From: an uncultured Clostridia bacterium
GTDB taxonomy: Bacteria > Bacillota > Clostridia > Oscillospirales > Ruminococcaceae
Assembly (NCBI GenBank): GCA_947629335.1
Contig: CANRDI010000003.1
Location: forward strand, 1-64,000
Length of the DNA: 64,000 nt
Direction: 5' to 3'
How positions within the stretch are numbered: the stretch's first letter is position 1; every line of letters begins with the position of its first letter. The translations under genes were made by a program, and so were the position numbers. The notes beneath the pieces were generated by a model. It was not told the origin of the DNA, ran no database searches, and was given only the letters and a program-made list of their open reading frames with translations. Positions 38,843 to 47,647 of the stretch are shown one piece after another.

Positions 38843-39427
38843 TCAGACATTTACGCCATAGCTTCTGCAAAGCGCTTCAAGTCCGCCCTGATAACCCGCC
38901 GCAACAGCATTGAACTTCCAGTCGCCGTTATAGCGGTAGATTTCGCAAACAACAAGAGCCGTTTCAATTGAAAACTCCTCAACCAGATCGAAGCGCAGAA
39001 CTTCCTCGCCGTTTATGTCATCGGGATTGTCGATTTTAACAACGCGAACATAGGAGTTTGAAACCTGTCCGAAGTTCTGGTTTCTCTGCTGAGCCTCGAA
39101 AATCGTTACAGTAACGGCAATCTTTTCAATTTCCGCAGGAATTTTCGTAAAGTCAATTATGATAGCCTCGTCATCTCCGTCGCCGTCGCCCGTGCGGTTG
39201 TCGCCCGTGTGAACGACTGCGCCGTTTCTGCCGTTCAGGTTGTTGTAGAATATAAAGTCCTCATCTCTAAGAACCTTTCCGTCCTTTCCGAGCAGGAAAA
39301 CGCACGCGTCAAGGTCGAAATCCTGTCCGCCGTCATAGCGGTTTGTGTCCCAGCCCAAGCCTATTCTTGCCATTGTAACAGATTTGTCGAGAGAAACTCT
39401 CTGTCCTTTTGAAAGATTAACTGCCAT
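38843..39427 (-). CDS. terD: TerD family protein
   Basis: [58 protein letters not shown]; canonical TerD. Confidence 0.96.
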   Translation of the reverse strand: MAVNLSKGQRVSLDKSVTMARIGLGWDTNRYDGGQDFDLDACVFLLGKDGKVLRDEDFIFYNNLNGRNGAVVHTGDNRTGDGDGDDEAIIIDFTKIPAEIEKIAVTVTIFEAQQRNQNFGQVSNSYVRVVKIDNPDDINGEEVLRFDLVEEFSIETALVVCEIYRYNGDWKFNAVAAGYQGGLEALCRSYGVNV

Positions 39428-39445
39428 AATTAAGCCTCCTGTATA

Positions 39446-42196
39446 TTATTTGTTTTTTGAAGAACTGCCTGCAATTGCTTTTCTGATAAGGTCTATCGGT
39501 ATTATCGAAATTCCGAGAACCAGAACCACAAGCCATTCCGTAACGTTCAATCCCCAGCCGTTCAAAATATCTCCGCCGACATAGGTCATAACTATCTGCA
39601 CGATTGCGATAATTCCGAATACCGTCAAAAAGCCCTTGTTTTTGCCAATGTTGTCAAAGAGGTTCATCTTTTCGGTGCGCGCGTTAAATGCATTGAATAC
39701 GGCAATGAAGATAAAGAACGCAAAGTATGCCGTGTGGAGTATCGCGTGGTGTCCGTCAAGCTCCAGCGCATTTCCCGTTGCCTCTCTCATTAAGCCCCAG
39801 CTTTCGAGGTAGCTTGTGTCATTGCCAAGCGGCGAGTAGTTTCCGAGAATGAGCATTGCAAGCGACAATACGAACGTCCAGCCTGCGCCTACAATAATTT
39901 CCGACATCATATTCTTGCTGATGATCGGCTCTGTCCTGCGCTTTGGCTTTTCGTGCATATAGCGGCTGAGCGCAGGCTCTCCGCCGAATGCAAGCGCCGC
40001 CAAGGTATCCATAACGAGGTTTACCCAGAGTATCTGGATAACGTCGAGCGGGTTCGCCAGACCGATAAGCGGGCAGATAAACGAGATAAGAACCGCCGCA
40101 ACATTTATCGTAAGCTGGAATACTATAAACTTTCTGATTGAATTGAATATCGTGCGTCCGTAGAGGATAGCGCGGTCAATCGAGTTGAAGTTGTCGTCAA
40201 GGATAACAATATCCGAGGCTTCTTTTGCAACTTCCGTTCCGCCACCCATTGCAAAGCCGACGTCGGCTTTTTTCAGTGCAGGGGAGTCGTTTACGCCGTC
40301 GCCCGTCATTCCCGCAACGAGGTCAAGATCCTGCGCGAGCCTTACAAGGCGGCTCTTGTCCGAAGGAAGCGCACGCGCGATAACTCTGATGTCCTTTAGC
40401 TTTGCTTTTATTTCCTCGTCGGACATCTTTGAAAGCTCGTCGGAGGTGAGCATAAGATTTGTCTTTTCGTCGTCAATAAGTCCCGCTTCTTTCGCTATTG
40501 CAACAGCGGTTTCGCGGCGGTCGCCCGTTATCATGACGACCTGAACTCCCGCGCCCTTGACTTCCTTTATTGCCGTAACGGATTCGGGGCGAACCTCGTC
40601 GCGTATTCCGAGACACCCGATAAGCGTCCAGTTATTTCCTTCTGGAAGCGCATCCTCGCCGAGCGCGTCCTCGCTTGTCGCAAGCGCTAAGACGCGTATC
40701 GCGCGGTTTGCAAGCTCGTCTATCTTCGCATTCAGCTTAGACATATCAAAAGCCTGTTTTTCGCCGTTTTCATCATAATAGTGCGAACATCTCTGCAAAA
40801 TCTTTTCGGGAGCGCCCTTAATGAGCGTCAGGTTGTATTCTCCCTCTACCTGTGTAGCGGAATATTTGTTTGTAGAGTTGAACGGAATGTTTTTAACTGC
40901 CTTTACGTCGGCGTTTGAAATGTTGTCTATTCCGTAGCCCAAAATAGCGCGTTCTGTAGCGTTTCCGCCGAGAACTCTGCGGTTATTGCCCTCGCCGCTT
41001 ATCATAGAGAGCGTGTTTTTGTGGATAGACAATGACAGAAGCTCTTTGAGCTTTCCGTTTATTTCGTTCATTGTCTTATGCTCATTTACCGCGCCGTCAA
41101 TAAAGTTTATCGCTTCGAGCTTGCCTTTGGTTATCGTTCCCGTCTTATCCGAGAAGAGAATGTTGAGCGAGCCTGCGGTTTCAATTCCCGCTACCTTGCG
41201 CACAAGAACGTTGTCTTTAAGCATTTTGCCCATATTCTGCGCGGAAACTATCGCTATCATAAGCGGAAGTCCTTCGGGAACTGCCATAACTATGATAATA
41301 ACTGCAAGCATTACCGCCTGTATTACCGCCTCGATAAGCGCCATCCACCGAAATGCGCCGTCCGCAAAGAAAAATACTGCGGGGTTGAAGCCCGTGTCGA
41401 ACAAAATGATTTTCGCAAGCATTGCAATTGCGATTGCAACGCCGCCTATATAACCGAATTTTGAAATACCGTTCGCAAGTTTTCCGAGCTTTAATTTAAG
41501 AGGAGTTTCTCTGTCGTCGTCGGTCTGGAGTTCGCTCGCTATCTTGCCGTAAACGGACTTATCGCCGACTACGGTTACTTGCATAACAGCATTTCCCGAA
41601 CAAACGACCGCGCCTCTGAATACTTTATATTCGTTGTCGAAATTTGTGTTTTCGTCAGTATCGGTCCAACCGTCGGGAATTGCCTTTTTCTTTGCCTCGC
41701 GGCTTTCGCCGTTAAGCACCGACTGGTCAACTTTAATGTCGCCGTCAATTATAATGCCGTCCGCGGGTATCTTATCTCCCGACTGGAGCAGTATAGCGTC
41801 TCCGACAACTATATCGTTTATTGCAACTTCCGCTATAACGCCGTTGCGGTAGGTCTTTACCATAATTCTCGAAGCCTCTTCCTGAAGCTTCTGGAAAGCG
41901 TTTTCGTTTCTGTATTCGGAGAATGTCGAAACGAGCGTCGCAAGACATATAGCAATGAAAATTCCGAGAGGCTCGTACCATTCGGGCGCGCCCTCTTTTA
42001 TAACGCCGGTAATTCCGAGAACAGCCAGTACAACGTTTATCAGCAGCGCGACGATAAGAATTTTAATCATCGGGTCGCCGAGGTTTCCTTTGAGCTTATC
42101 CCAAAAACTTTCGTGAGCCTGTTCAGTCATAGAGTTGTCGCCGTATTTTGCTTTGCTTTCGGCAACTTCCGCATCAGTAAGTCCAAATTTCTTCAT
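39446..42196 (-). CDS. Calcium-translocating P-type ATPase, PMCA-type
   Basis: SDKTGTITKG, MITGDRRETAVAIAKEAG, MTGDGVNDSPALKKADVGFAMG; start MKKFGLTDAEV at 42196. Confidence 0.95.
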   Translation of the reverse strand: MKKFGLTDAEVAESKAKYGDNSMTEQAHESFWDKLKGNLGDPMIKILIVALLINVVLAVLGITGVIKEGAPEWYEPLGIFIAICLATLVSTFSEYRNENAFQKLQEEASRIMVKTYRNGVIAEVAINDIVVGDAILLQSGDKIPADGIIIDGDIKVDQSVLNGESREAKKKAIPDGWTDTDENTNFDNEYKVFRGAVVCSGNAVMQVTVVGDKSVYGKIASELQTDDDRETPLKLKLGKLANGISKFGYIGGVAIAIAMLAKIILFDTGFNPAVFFFADGAFRWMALIEAVIQAVMLAVIIIVMAVPEGLPLMIAIVSAQNMGKMLKDNVLVRKVAGIETAGSLNILFSDKTGTITKGKLEAINFIDGAVNEHKTMNEINGKLKELLSLSIHKNTLSMISGEGNNRRVLGGNATERAILGYGIDNISNADVKAVKNIPFNSTNKYSATQVEGEYNLTLIKGAPEKILQRCSHYYDENGEKQAFDMSKLNAKIDELANRAIRVLALATSEDALGEDALPEGNNWTLIGCLGIRDEVRPESVTAIKEVKGAGVQVVMITGDRRETAVAIAKEAGLIDDEKTNLMLTSDELSKMSDEEIKAKLKDIRVIARALPSDKSRLVRLAQDLDLVAGMTGDGVNDSPALKKADVGFAMGGGTEVAKEASDIVILDDNFNSIDRAILYGRTIFNSIRKFIVFQLTINVAAVLISFICPLIGLANPLDVIQILWVNLVMDTLAALAFGGEPALSRYMHEKPKRRTEPIISKNMMSEIIVGAGWTFVLSLAMLILGNYSPLGNDTSYLESWGLMREATGNALELDGHHAILHTAYFAFFIFIAVFNAFNARTEKMNLFDNIGKNKGFLTVFGIIAIVQIVMTYVGGDILNGWGLNVTEWLVVLVLGISIIPIDLIRKAIAGSSSKNK

Positions 42197-42237
42197 AGGT
42201 TTTCCTTTCTTATTATATAAGCGGTATGCCCGCATAT

Positions 42238-43719
42238 TTAACAGTTATTTACCGTTACCTCGCATAAAAGCCCGTTTTCCTTTGCTGACATTCTGAAAAC
42301 TGCTCTGTCTTTGAGTTCTACCGCGCTGCCTTTTGGAACAAGCCTTCCCGACGGCGACATCATGCCTTCCGCGCCGCTGTTGACCAAGAGCCACATTCCG
42401 TTATGAAACGCGACATATGCCCTCATCTGCGGGTCGGCTTTCTCATCGTTGTGTACATTTGAAAAAATATGCCAGTCGAAGAGCGGCATTCTGTCAAAAA
42501 CAGCAGCCTCGCCTTTATCTCTGTAAACGCCCTTTTTTCCGGGCATTTCTCTTTTAAAGCTCAGGATAATTGTCCTGTCTGACGCTTTTTTCCCGCAGAA
42601 CGGACAAACGGTGTTGTTGTCGTCGCGCAGAATAAACCATTTCTTTTCGCAGTTCGGGTTTGCGCACGGAACGAGCTTATCCCATGCTCTCAAAAGCTCG
42701 CGTTCCCATTCCATTGCCGTCGGTCTTTCCGAGGGGTTATGAAGTCCGTCCACAAACGCCCTTAAAAACAGCTTTTCAAGTCCCTTTGACAGAGAGTTTA
42801 TGGTAATTTTCAGATCGGGCGGTCTGTTCGAGGTGTCGTTCGGGTTTTCGATAAAAGTCGCCATAGATCCGAGCGCGAGGAAATCGTCCTCTTCGGCGCT
42901 CGCCTTGCTGTAAATCTTAGGACCGATAAGCGGGTGGCGGCAGAACAGATATTCATAAATAAGCACAGGCAGCGCGTGAAGATCCGTCTGCACGCACGGA
43001 AGCGCCCTGTTCGGGTCTCCGAAATCAAGTCCCATTGTCGAAAGGACTTCCGGCGCGATATATCCGCGCGTTCCGACAACTTCCGGCGCATATTTGTTCG
43101 GCACGACAAGACTGTCTATATCAATTACGACCGCCGAACCTGTCCTTGGGTCGATAAGAACGTTGTTGCACGAAAGGTCGGAGTGTGCAAGCCCCGCTTG
43201 GTGCATTCTTCTTATCGAGCGGCAAAGGCTTATCGCCGTTCCAAGCATTGTACGAAAATCGCCGCGCTCTGCGGTGGTGAGATATTTGCGGTTTCGCCCC
43301 GTAAACCAGTTCGATTTTTTGTCCTTTCCCTTTAGATTAAGGACAGTTGACGCGTCCGAGCCGAAAAAGAAATTCTGCGGATAAGTCGGACATACAATGC
43401 CGAACTCCGGATATTTCACAATTGCCACCGGCCAGCAAAACCGTTGTCTGAAATATTCCGCGGTTTTCTCGGTATTTCCGATCGCCCCTCCGTCAGCCTC
43501 CGAAACGGTCGGGTTATATATCCCCGTAATAGTCCTTATGCGGTCTTGAAGCAGCGGGTTTCGCGCGTCTTTCGGCTCGTTAAAAAACTGTACCGCATAT
43601 TTTCGGTCGGGGGTAAAAAATGTGTGCTTCATACCGCCGCGCGGAGCGTTTGCATCGAAAACAAATTCTATATTCGCTCCGTTTTCAAGCACGGCGGAAA
43701 TAACTTCTCCGCTTCGCAT
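42238..43719 (-). CDS. Atypical protein kinase with zinc ribbon and FHA-like C-terminus (TerY-P triad type)
   Basis: AHSDLSCNNVLID and VVIDIDSL kinase-like loops; CANPNCEKKWF...CPFCGKKA zinc ribbon; C-terminal FHA-like beta-rich segment. Confidence 0.78.
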   Translation of the reverse strand: MRSGEVISAVLENGANIEFVFDANAPRGGMKHTFFTPDRKYAVQFFNEPKDARNPLLQDRIRTITGIYNPTVSEADGGAIGNTEKTAEYFRQRFCWPVAIVKYPEFGIVCPTYPQNFFFGSDASTVLNLKGKDKKSNWFTGRNRKYLTTAERGDFRTMLGTAISLCRSIRRMHQAGLAHSDLSCNNVLIDPRTGSAVVIDIDSLVVPNKYAPEVVGTRGYIAPEVLSTMGLDFGDPNRALPCVQTDLHALPVLIYEYLFCRHPLIGPKIYSKASAEEDDFLALGSMATFIENPNDTSNRPPDLKITINSLSKGLEKLFLRAFVDGLHNPSERPTAMEWERELLRAWDKLVPCANPNCEKKWFILRDDNNTVCPFCGKKASDRTIILSFKREMPGKKGVYRDKGEAAVFDRMPLFDWHIFSNVHNDEKADPQMRAYVAFHNGMWLLVNSGAEGMMSPSGRLVPKGSAVELKDRAVFRMSAKENGLLCEVTVNNC

Positions 43720-43721
43720 TT

Positions 43722-45242
43722 TTACACGTCCTCATTTAGATCTATAATGACGAGCGTTCTGTCGTCGAAACTTGTGCGCTCGTTATAGTTGTCGAGCCAT
43801 ACTCTCAGTCGTTCTTTCGGAGTATCGCCGATATTTATTCTGAACGCTTCGAGCGAATGGCATTTAAGCGCCCCGCGCTTTTCCCAGAGCGCCTTCATAC
43901 TTTCGGGCGAACTGTCGGAAAGTAGCTGTTTTGAATATTGAAGCGCGACGCTCTGCCTGCTCATAGAAACGGACTTAAATCTTATCGGCGCAGGGTCTTC
44001 GGCCTGAGAAGCGTCGCCTTTCATCGGGATTATCCCGTTAAGTCCGAGATCGAGATACAATCTCTGCATCATCGGAACGGCGGGGAAATAATCGTCCGCA
44101 ACTCCGTCCGTCATCAGCATTATAATATCCGAACAGCCTCTGCTTACTCGCGTTTTTGCGGCAATAGCGGCGTCGACCGTGTTTTTTGAAGAAAGAAAAT
44201 CGGTTTCGCTCGAAAACTTTCCGCTGTCCGCTTCGCCCATAAGTTTTACGGAGTGATCGGCGTCCTCACGGCTGTTTATTGCGCAGATACAGCCGTCGCC
44301 TATCTGTACGCAGGCGATAAACTGCTGTTTTTCGCCGTTTATCGGAATAGGCAGGTCAACTACCACCGCGGCTAAGAACGTTGTTGAAAGATCTGCGATA
44401 ACGGGCTTTCTTCCGAGCGCTTTAAGATAGATTTCGTCGTTTTCAAGTTTAGCCAGCTCGTCGTTCTGCGCTTTGAGCGCCTCTCTTGCCGACATTTGTA
44501 CAAGCTCCGCAATTTTTTTGCATGCGCCCATAAATTCAGCCGAGTTAAGCTCCGCGCAAAGACATTCTTTCAGTTTTTTATCACTGCTGAACAGCGCCGA
44601 AAGTTCTTTTTTAAGAAATTCCACGGCACTCTGCGCGCTTACTCTCGAACCTATCCTCGAAAGCGGTTTTGAGCCTGCTCCGTCGCACACCGCCGCAATT
44701 GCGAAATCGTCCGTGAAAGCCGTTTCAAAATAGTCGTCGCAGTTTGTTCCGTTGTGCTTATGCGCTTTTCCGCGGACTCTTGCGCCTGTTATCCTGCCGA
44801 ACGGCATTTCGGAGCTTTTTTCATGATATTCGCTGTGCATTTCCGTTCCGTTGTCAACGATATCCATATATTGCCAGATGTTTGAAGTGTGCTCCATAAC
44901 TTCCATATCCGACAAATGTTTTTCGCTCGCGGAAGACTTTTCGTCTGCGGAAATTTTTTCGCTTGCGGAAGATTTTTTGATCTCCGAAACTTTTTCTTTG
45001 TCCTTGACGTCGGAGAGGTCGCTTGCCGCGTCAATAACGGCTTTTATATCCCCGCTGTTGTCCGCGGTTTTATTTTCGGCAATTTTTGCGGCAGTTTTTT
45101 CGGCAATATCGGCTGATTTTCCTGCATTTGCCGCAATTTCGCGTATATCCTCGTCGCTTACCAAAACCGAAAGCTGAGCCTCGTTAAATTCGTCAGGTAA
45201 TTCTTCAGAACTTGAAGATTTTTTAGGAAAACCGTTTTCCAT
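43722..45242 (-). CDS. PP2C-family protein phosphatase with long hydrophilic N-terminus
   Basis: AAVCDGAGSKPLSRIGSRVSA; MLMTDGVADDYF; ~130-residue Ser/Lys/Ala/Glu-rich N-terminus. Confidence 0.85.
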   Translation of the reverse strand: MENGFPKKSSSSEELPDEFNEAQLSVLVSDEDIREIAANAGKSADIAEKTAAKIAENKTADNSGDIKAVIDAASDLSDVKDKEKVSEIKKSSASEKISADEKSSASEKHLSDMEVMEHTSNIWQYMDIVDNGTEMHSEYHEKSSEMPFGRITGARVRGKAHKHNGTNCDDYFETAFTDDFAIAAVCDGAGSKPLSRIGSRVSAQSAVEFLKKELSALFSSDKKLKECLCAELNSAEFMGACKKIAELVQMSAREALKAQNDELAKLENDEIYLKALGRKPVIADLSTTFLAAVVVDLPIPINGEKQQFIACVQIGDGCICAINSREDADHSVKLMGEADSGKFSSETDFLSSKNTVDAAIAAKTRVSRGCSDIIMLMTDGVADDYFPAVPMMQRLYLDLGLNGIIPMKGDASQAEDPAPIRFKSVSMSRQSVALQYSKQLLSDSSPESMKALWEKRGALKCHSLEAFRINIGDTPKERLRVWLDNYNERTSFDDRTLVIIDLNEDV

Positions 45243-45260
45243 TCAAAGCTCCCCCGAAAA

Positions 45261-45902
45261 TTATGGTACAATAACAAATCCCTGAGGAGGCGGCGGGAGC
45301 TGTATAGCTTCTCCCGGTTTTGCATCGATGCTCTTTGAGGAGACCTGTATAGAGCTTGACACCCACGCAAAGAACTGCGCCATATCGCCCGCCGTGAGAT
45401 TGTTCATCATCAAAACGTTGTTGGTTATCTTTTTCAGAGAATTAGCGTTGGCATTTGCGCCCGCTCCGCAGGCGATTATGTTGCCCGTGGAAACGCGTTT
45501 AAGCGCGTCAATGCCCTCGTCAAGATTGTCCGTCGGCGCGCCGTCCGTCATAAGAAATACCAGCGGCTTCCAGTCGCCCTTCTGCGTAGCTGTCGATACC
45601 CGTACCTCGTTTTTTATACAATCCGCGAGGACCTTGAGCGCTCCGCCTAAAGCCGTTGCTCCGCCCGCGCTTATTTGCGGTTCTTTGAACAGCATAAGCT
45701 CTGTGAGCGGACATATCTGCCTTGCGGAGCTGTCGAAAGTTATGATAGACAGATAAGCTGTTTCGAGAGCCTGAGGGTCGCCTTTAAGTTCTGATAAAAG
45801 CGTTTTTAGTCCCTGTTTTACCGCTTCAATAGGTTCTCCCGCCATAGAGCCGCTACAGTCTAAGAGCAGATATACGGGAAGGCGTCTGATATAGTCCGAC
45901 AT
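45261..45902 (-). CDS. terY: TerY-like von Willebrand factor A domain protein
   Basis: MIDAS: LLLDCSGSMAGEPIEAVKQG, SAGGATALGGAL, LMTDGAPTDN. Confidence 0.92.
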   Translation of the reverse strand: MSDYIRRLPVYLLLDCSGSMAGEPIEAVKQGLKTLLSELKGDPQALETAYLSIITFDSSARQICPLTELMLFKEPQISAGGATALGGALKVLADCIKNEVRVSTATQKGDWKPLVFLMTDGAPTDNLDEGIDALKRVSTGNIIACGAGANANANSLKKITNNVLMMNNLTAGDMAQFFAWVSSSIQVSSKSIDAKPGEAIQLPPPPQGFVIVP

Positions 45903-46095
45903 TTTGATGATCCTCCGTCCGGATAAATTTAAAATATTCCTGCAAAAAGAAATCCGAATAAAGCCGATTTGTAAATAAACAGGAAGTTTTTCTTAATACC
46001 GAAAAATCCCGCGCATATAAAAGCGTGCCAAGCATGTCAAAAACTAAGCAAGCTGTTTACAGGGCGTATATAAGACATTATCGGCATACAAATAT

Positions 46096-46124
46096 ATTAT
46101 AACCGAAAATAATATTTCTGTCAA
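46096..46124 (-). promoter_or_regulatory. Perfect-consensus SigA promoter of the Ter operon
   Basis: Minus strand TTGACA-N17 (GAAATATTATTTTCGGT)-TATAAT, ~190 nt upstream of terY. Confidence 0.85.
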
Positions 46125-46164
46125 TAGTTTTAATAAATTTTTACAGATATAACGACAAAAAGGG

Positions 46165-46193
46165 TTGATTTTTTTTTAACAATATGATAAAAT
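46165..46193 (+). promoter_or_regulatory. SigA-type promoter with extended -10, abutting E-element palindrome
   Basis: TTGATT-N17-TAAAAT with TG at the extended -10 position. Confidence 0.6.
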
Positions 46194-46620
46194 AATCGCA
46201 GAGCGATTATTTTAGATCTAAATGCCTCGCACATTCGTTCGCTCCGCTCACTCCGTGCGTATCGGCAAATTATATCATATCCTGCGGATATGATATAATA
46301 ATCGCAGAGCGATTATTTTAGATCTAAATGCCTCGCACATTCGTTCGCTCCGCTCACTCCGTGCGTATCGGCAAATTATATCATATCCTGCGGATATGAT
46401 ATAATAATCGCAGAGCGATTATTTTAGATCTAAATGCCTCGCACATTCGTTCGCTTCGCTCACTTCGTGCGTATCGGCAAATTATATCATATCCTGCGGA
46501 TATGATATAATAATCGCAGAGCGATTATTTTAAATCTCTAAATGCCTCGCACATTCGTTCGCTTCGCTCACTCCGCGCGTATCAGCAAATTGTATCATAT
46601 ACTGCGGAGTATGATATAAT
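46191..46620 (+). repeat. E-element tandem array, four copies, 106-bp period
   Basis: GAGCGATTATTTTA at 46201, 46307, 46413, 46519; TTATATCATATCC-TGC-GGATATGATATAA hairpins and repeated -10 elements. Confidence 0.95.
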
Positions 46621-46738
46621 AATAAGTTTCTTGGGCAGACGAAATTTTCTTCAAGAATTTTTGCAATCAAACGGTATAATAATGCCACCAATTTTTTCAT
46701 AATAAATATTATTTTAAATTCAGCAGGAAGTGATAATT

Positions 46739-47293
46739 ATGCAGTCTGAAAAAGACGGCTTGGGAAAGATAATTTCTATGATAAAAACGCGCGAGGGAAG
46801 GCGCGAGCTTTTCCGCAAATACCGCGAAGTTATAATGTATTTGATTTTCGGGGCATTGACGACCGTAGTGTCGATAATAAGCTATGTGGTTTTCCGCGCG
46901 TTTTTCCCGAATGCCGAGAGTGTTCCGCCGTGGCTTTCGTGGATATTTACTTTTACGCTTCGTTTCGGCATAGAAAGCAATACCATTCTGCCGAACATTC
47001 TCTCTTGGATAATTGCAAGCACGTTTGCGTTTGTCACAAACCGTGTTATAGTTTTTAAAAGCGAAAACAGAACGTTCGGAAAGATACTTCTTGAAGCGCT
47101 GAGGTTTTACGCTTCGAGGATATCGACGCTTATCGTGGATATTCTGATGATGTTTTTGCTTGTTGATCTTACGGGATTTCATGCGGGCTGGTATGAACTT
47201 TCGGCAAAGATATTGACAAATATCGTCGTGATAATTTTAAATTATGTTTTCAGCAAGATATTTGTGTTCGGAAAGTCCCGAAAAAAGGCTTAA
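46739..47293 (+). CDS. GtrA family membrane protein
   Basis: YLIFGALTTVVSIISYVVF ... LSWIIASTFAFVTNRVIVFKSE. Confidence 0.88.
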   Translation: MQSEKDGLGKIISMIKTREGRRELFRKYREVIMYLIFGALTTVVSIISYVVFRAFFPNAESVPPWLSWIFTFTLRFGIESNTILPNILSWIIASTFAFVTNRVIVFKSENRTFGKILLEALRFYASRISTLIVDILMMFLLVDLTGFHAGWYELSAKILTNIVVIILNYVFSKIFVFGKSRKKA

Positions 47294-47647
47294 AATTCCG
47301 AAGAAAATATCCGGCCGTCTGCCTTTGGATAAAATTAAAAAATACGTCTTTATTTATGCGGAAAAGGCGTATTTTTTATTTCCTATTTTCTGCATTAAAA
47401 TAAGGGTAAAAAATACTGTAATTTTTTAATAAAAATTATTGCAAAAAATACCCTTAAAAAATACCCGAAAAACCGTCCGAAAACAACCTCGGAAATTGCC
47501 CGAAAAAAATTAAAATAATTATATCATATTTTAAAAAAAGTCTGAAAAGATCGAAAAATCCCGTGGATTTAAATGCGGTTTTCCGCATAACTTTTCAATA
47601 GGCGGCTCATAATAGAATTATCCAATTTTTTCAAGCGAGGTGTTTTT

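Noticed and set aside
46191-46620. Possible CRISPR array
   Set aside because: 106-bp tandem units are near-identical along their whole length with no unique spacers, and no cas genes are present.
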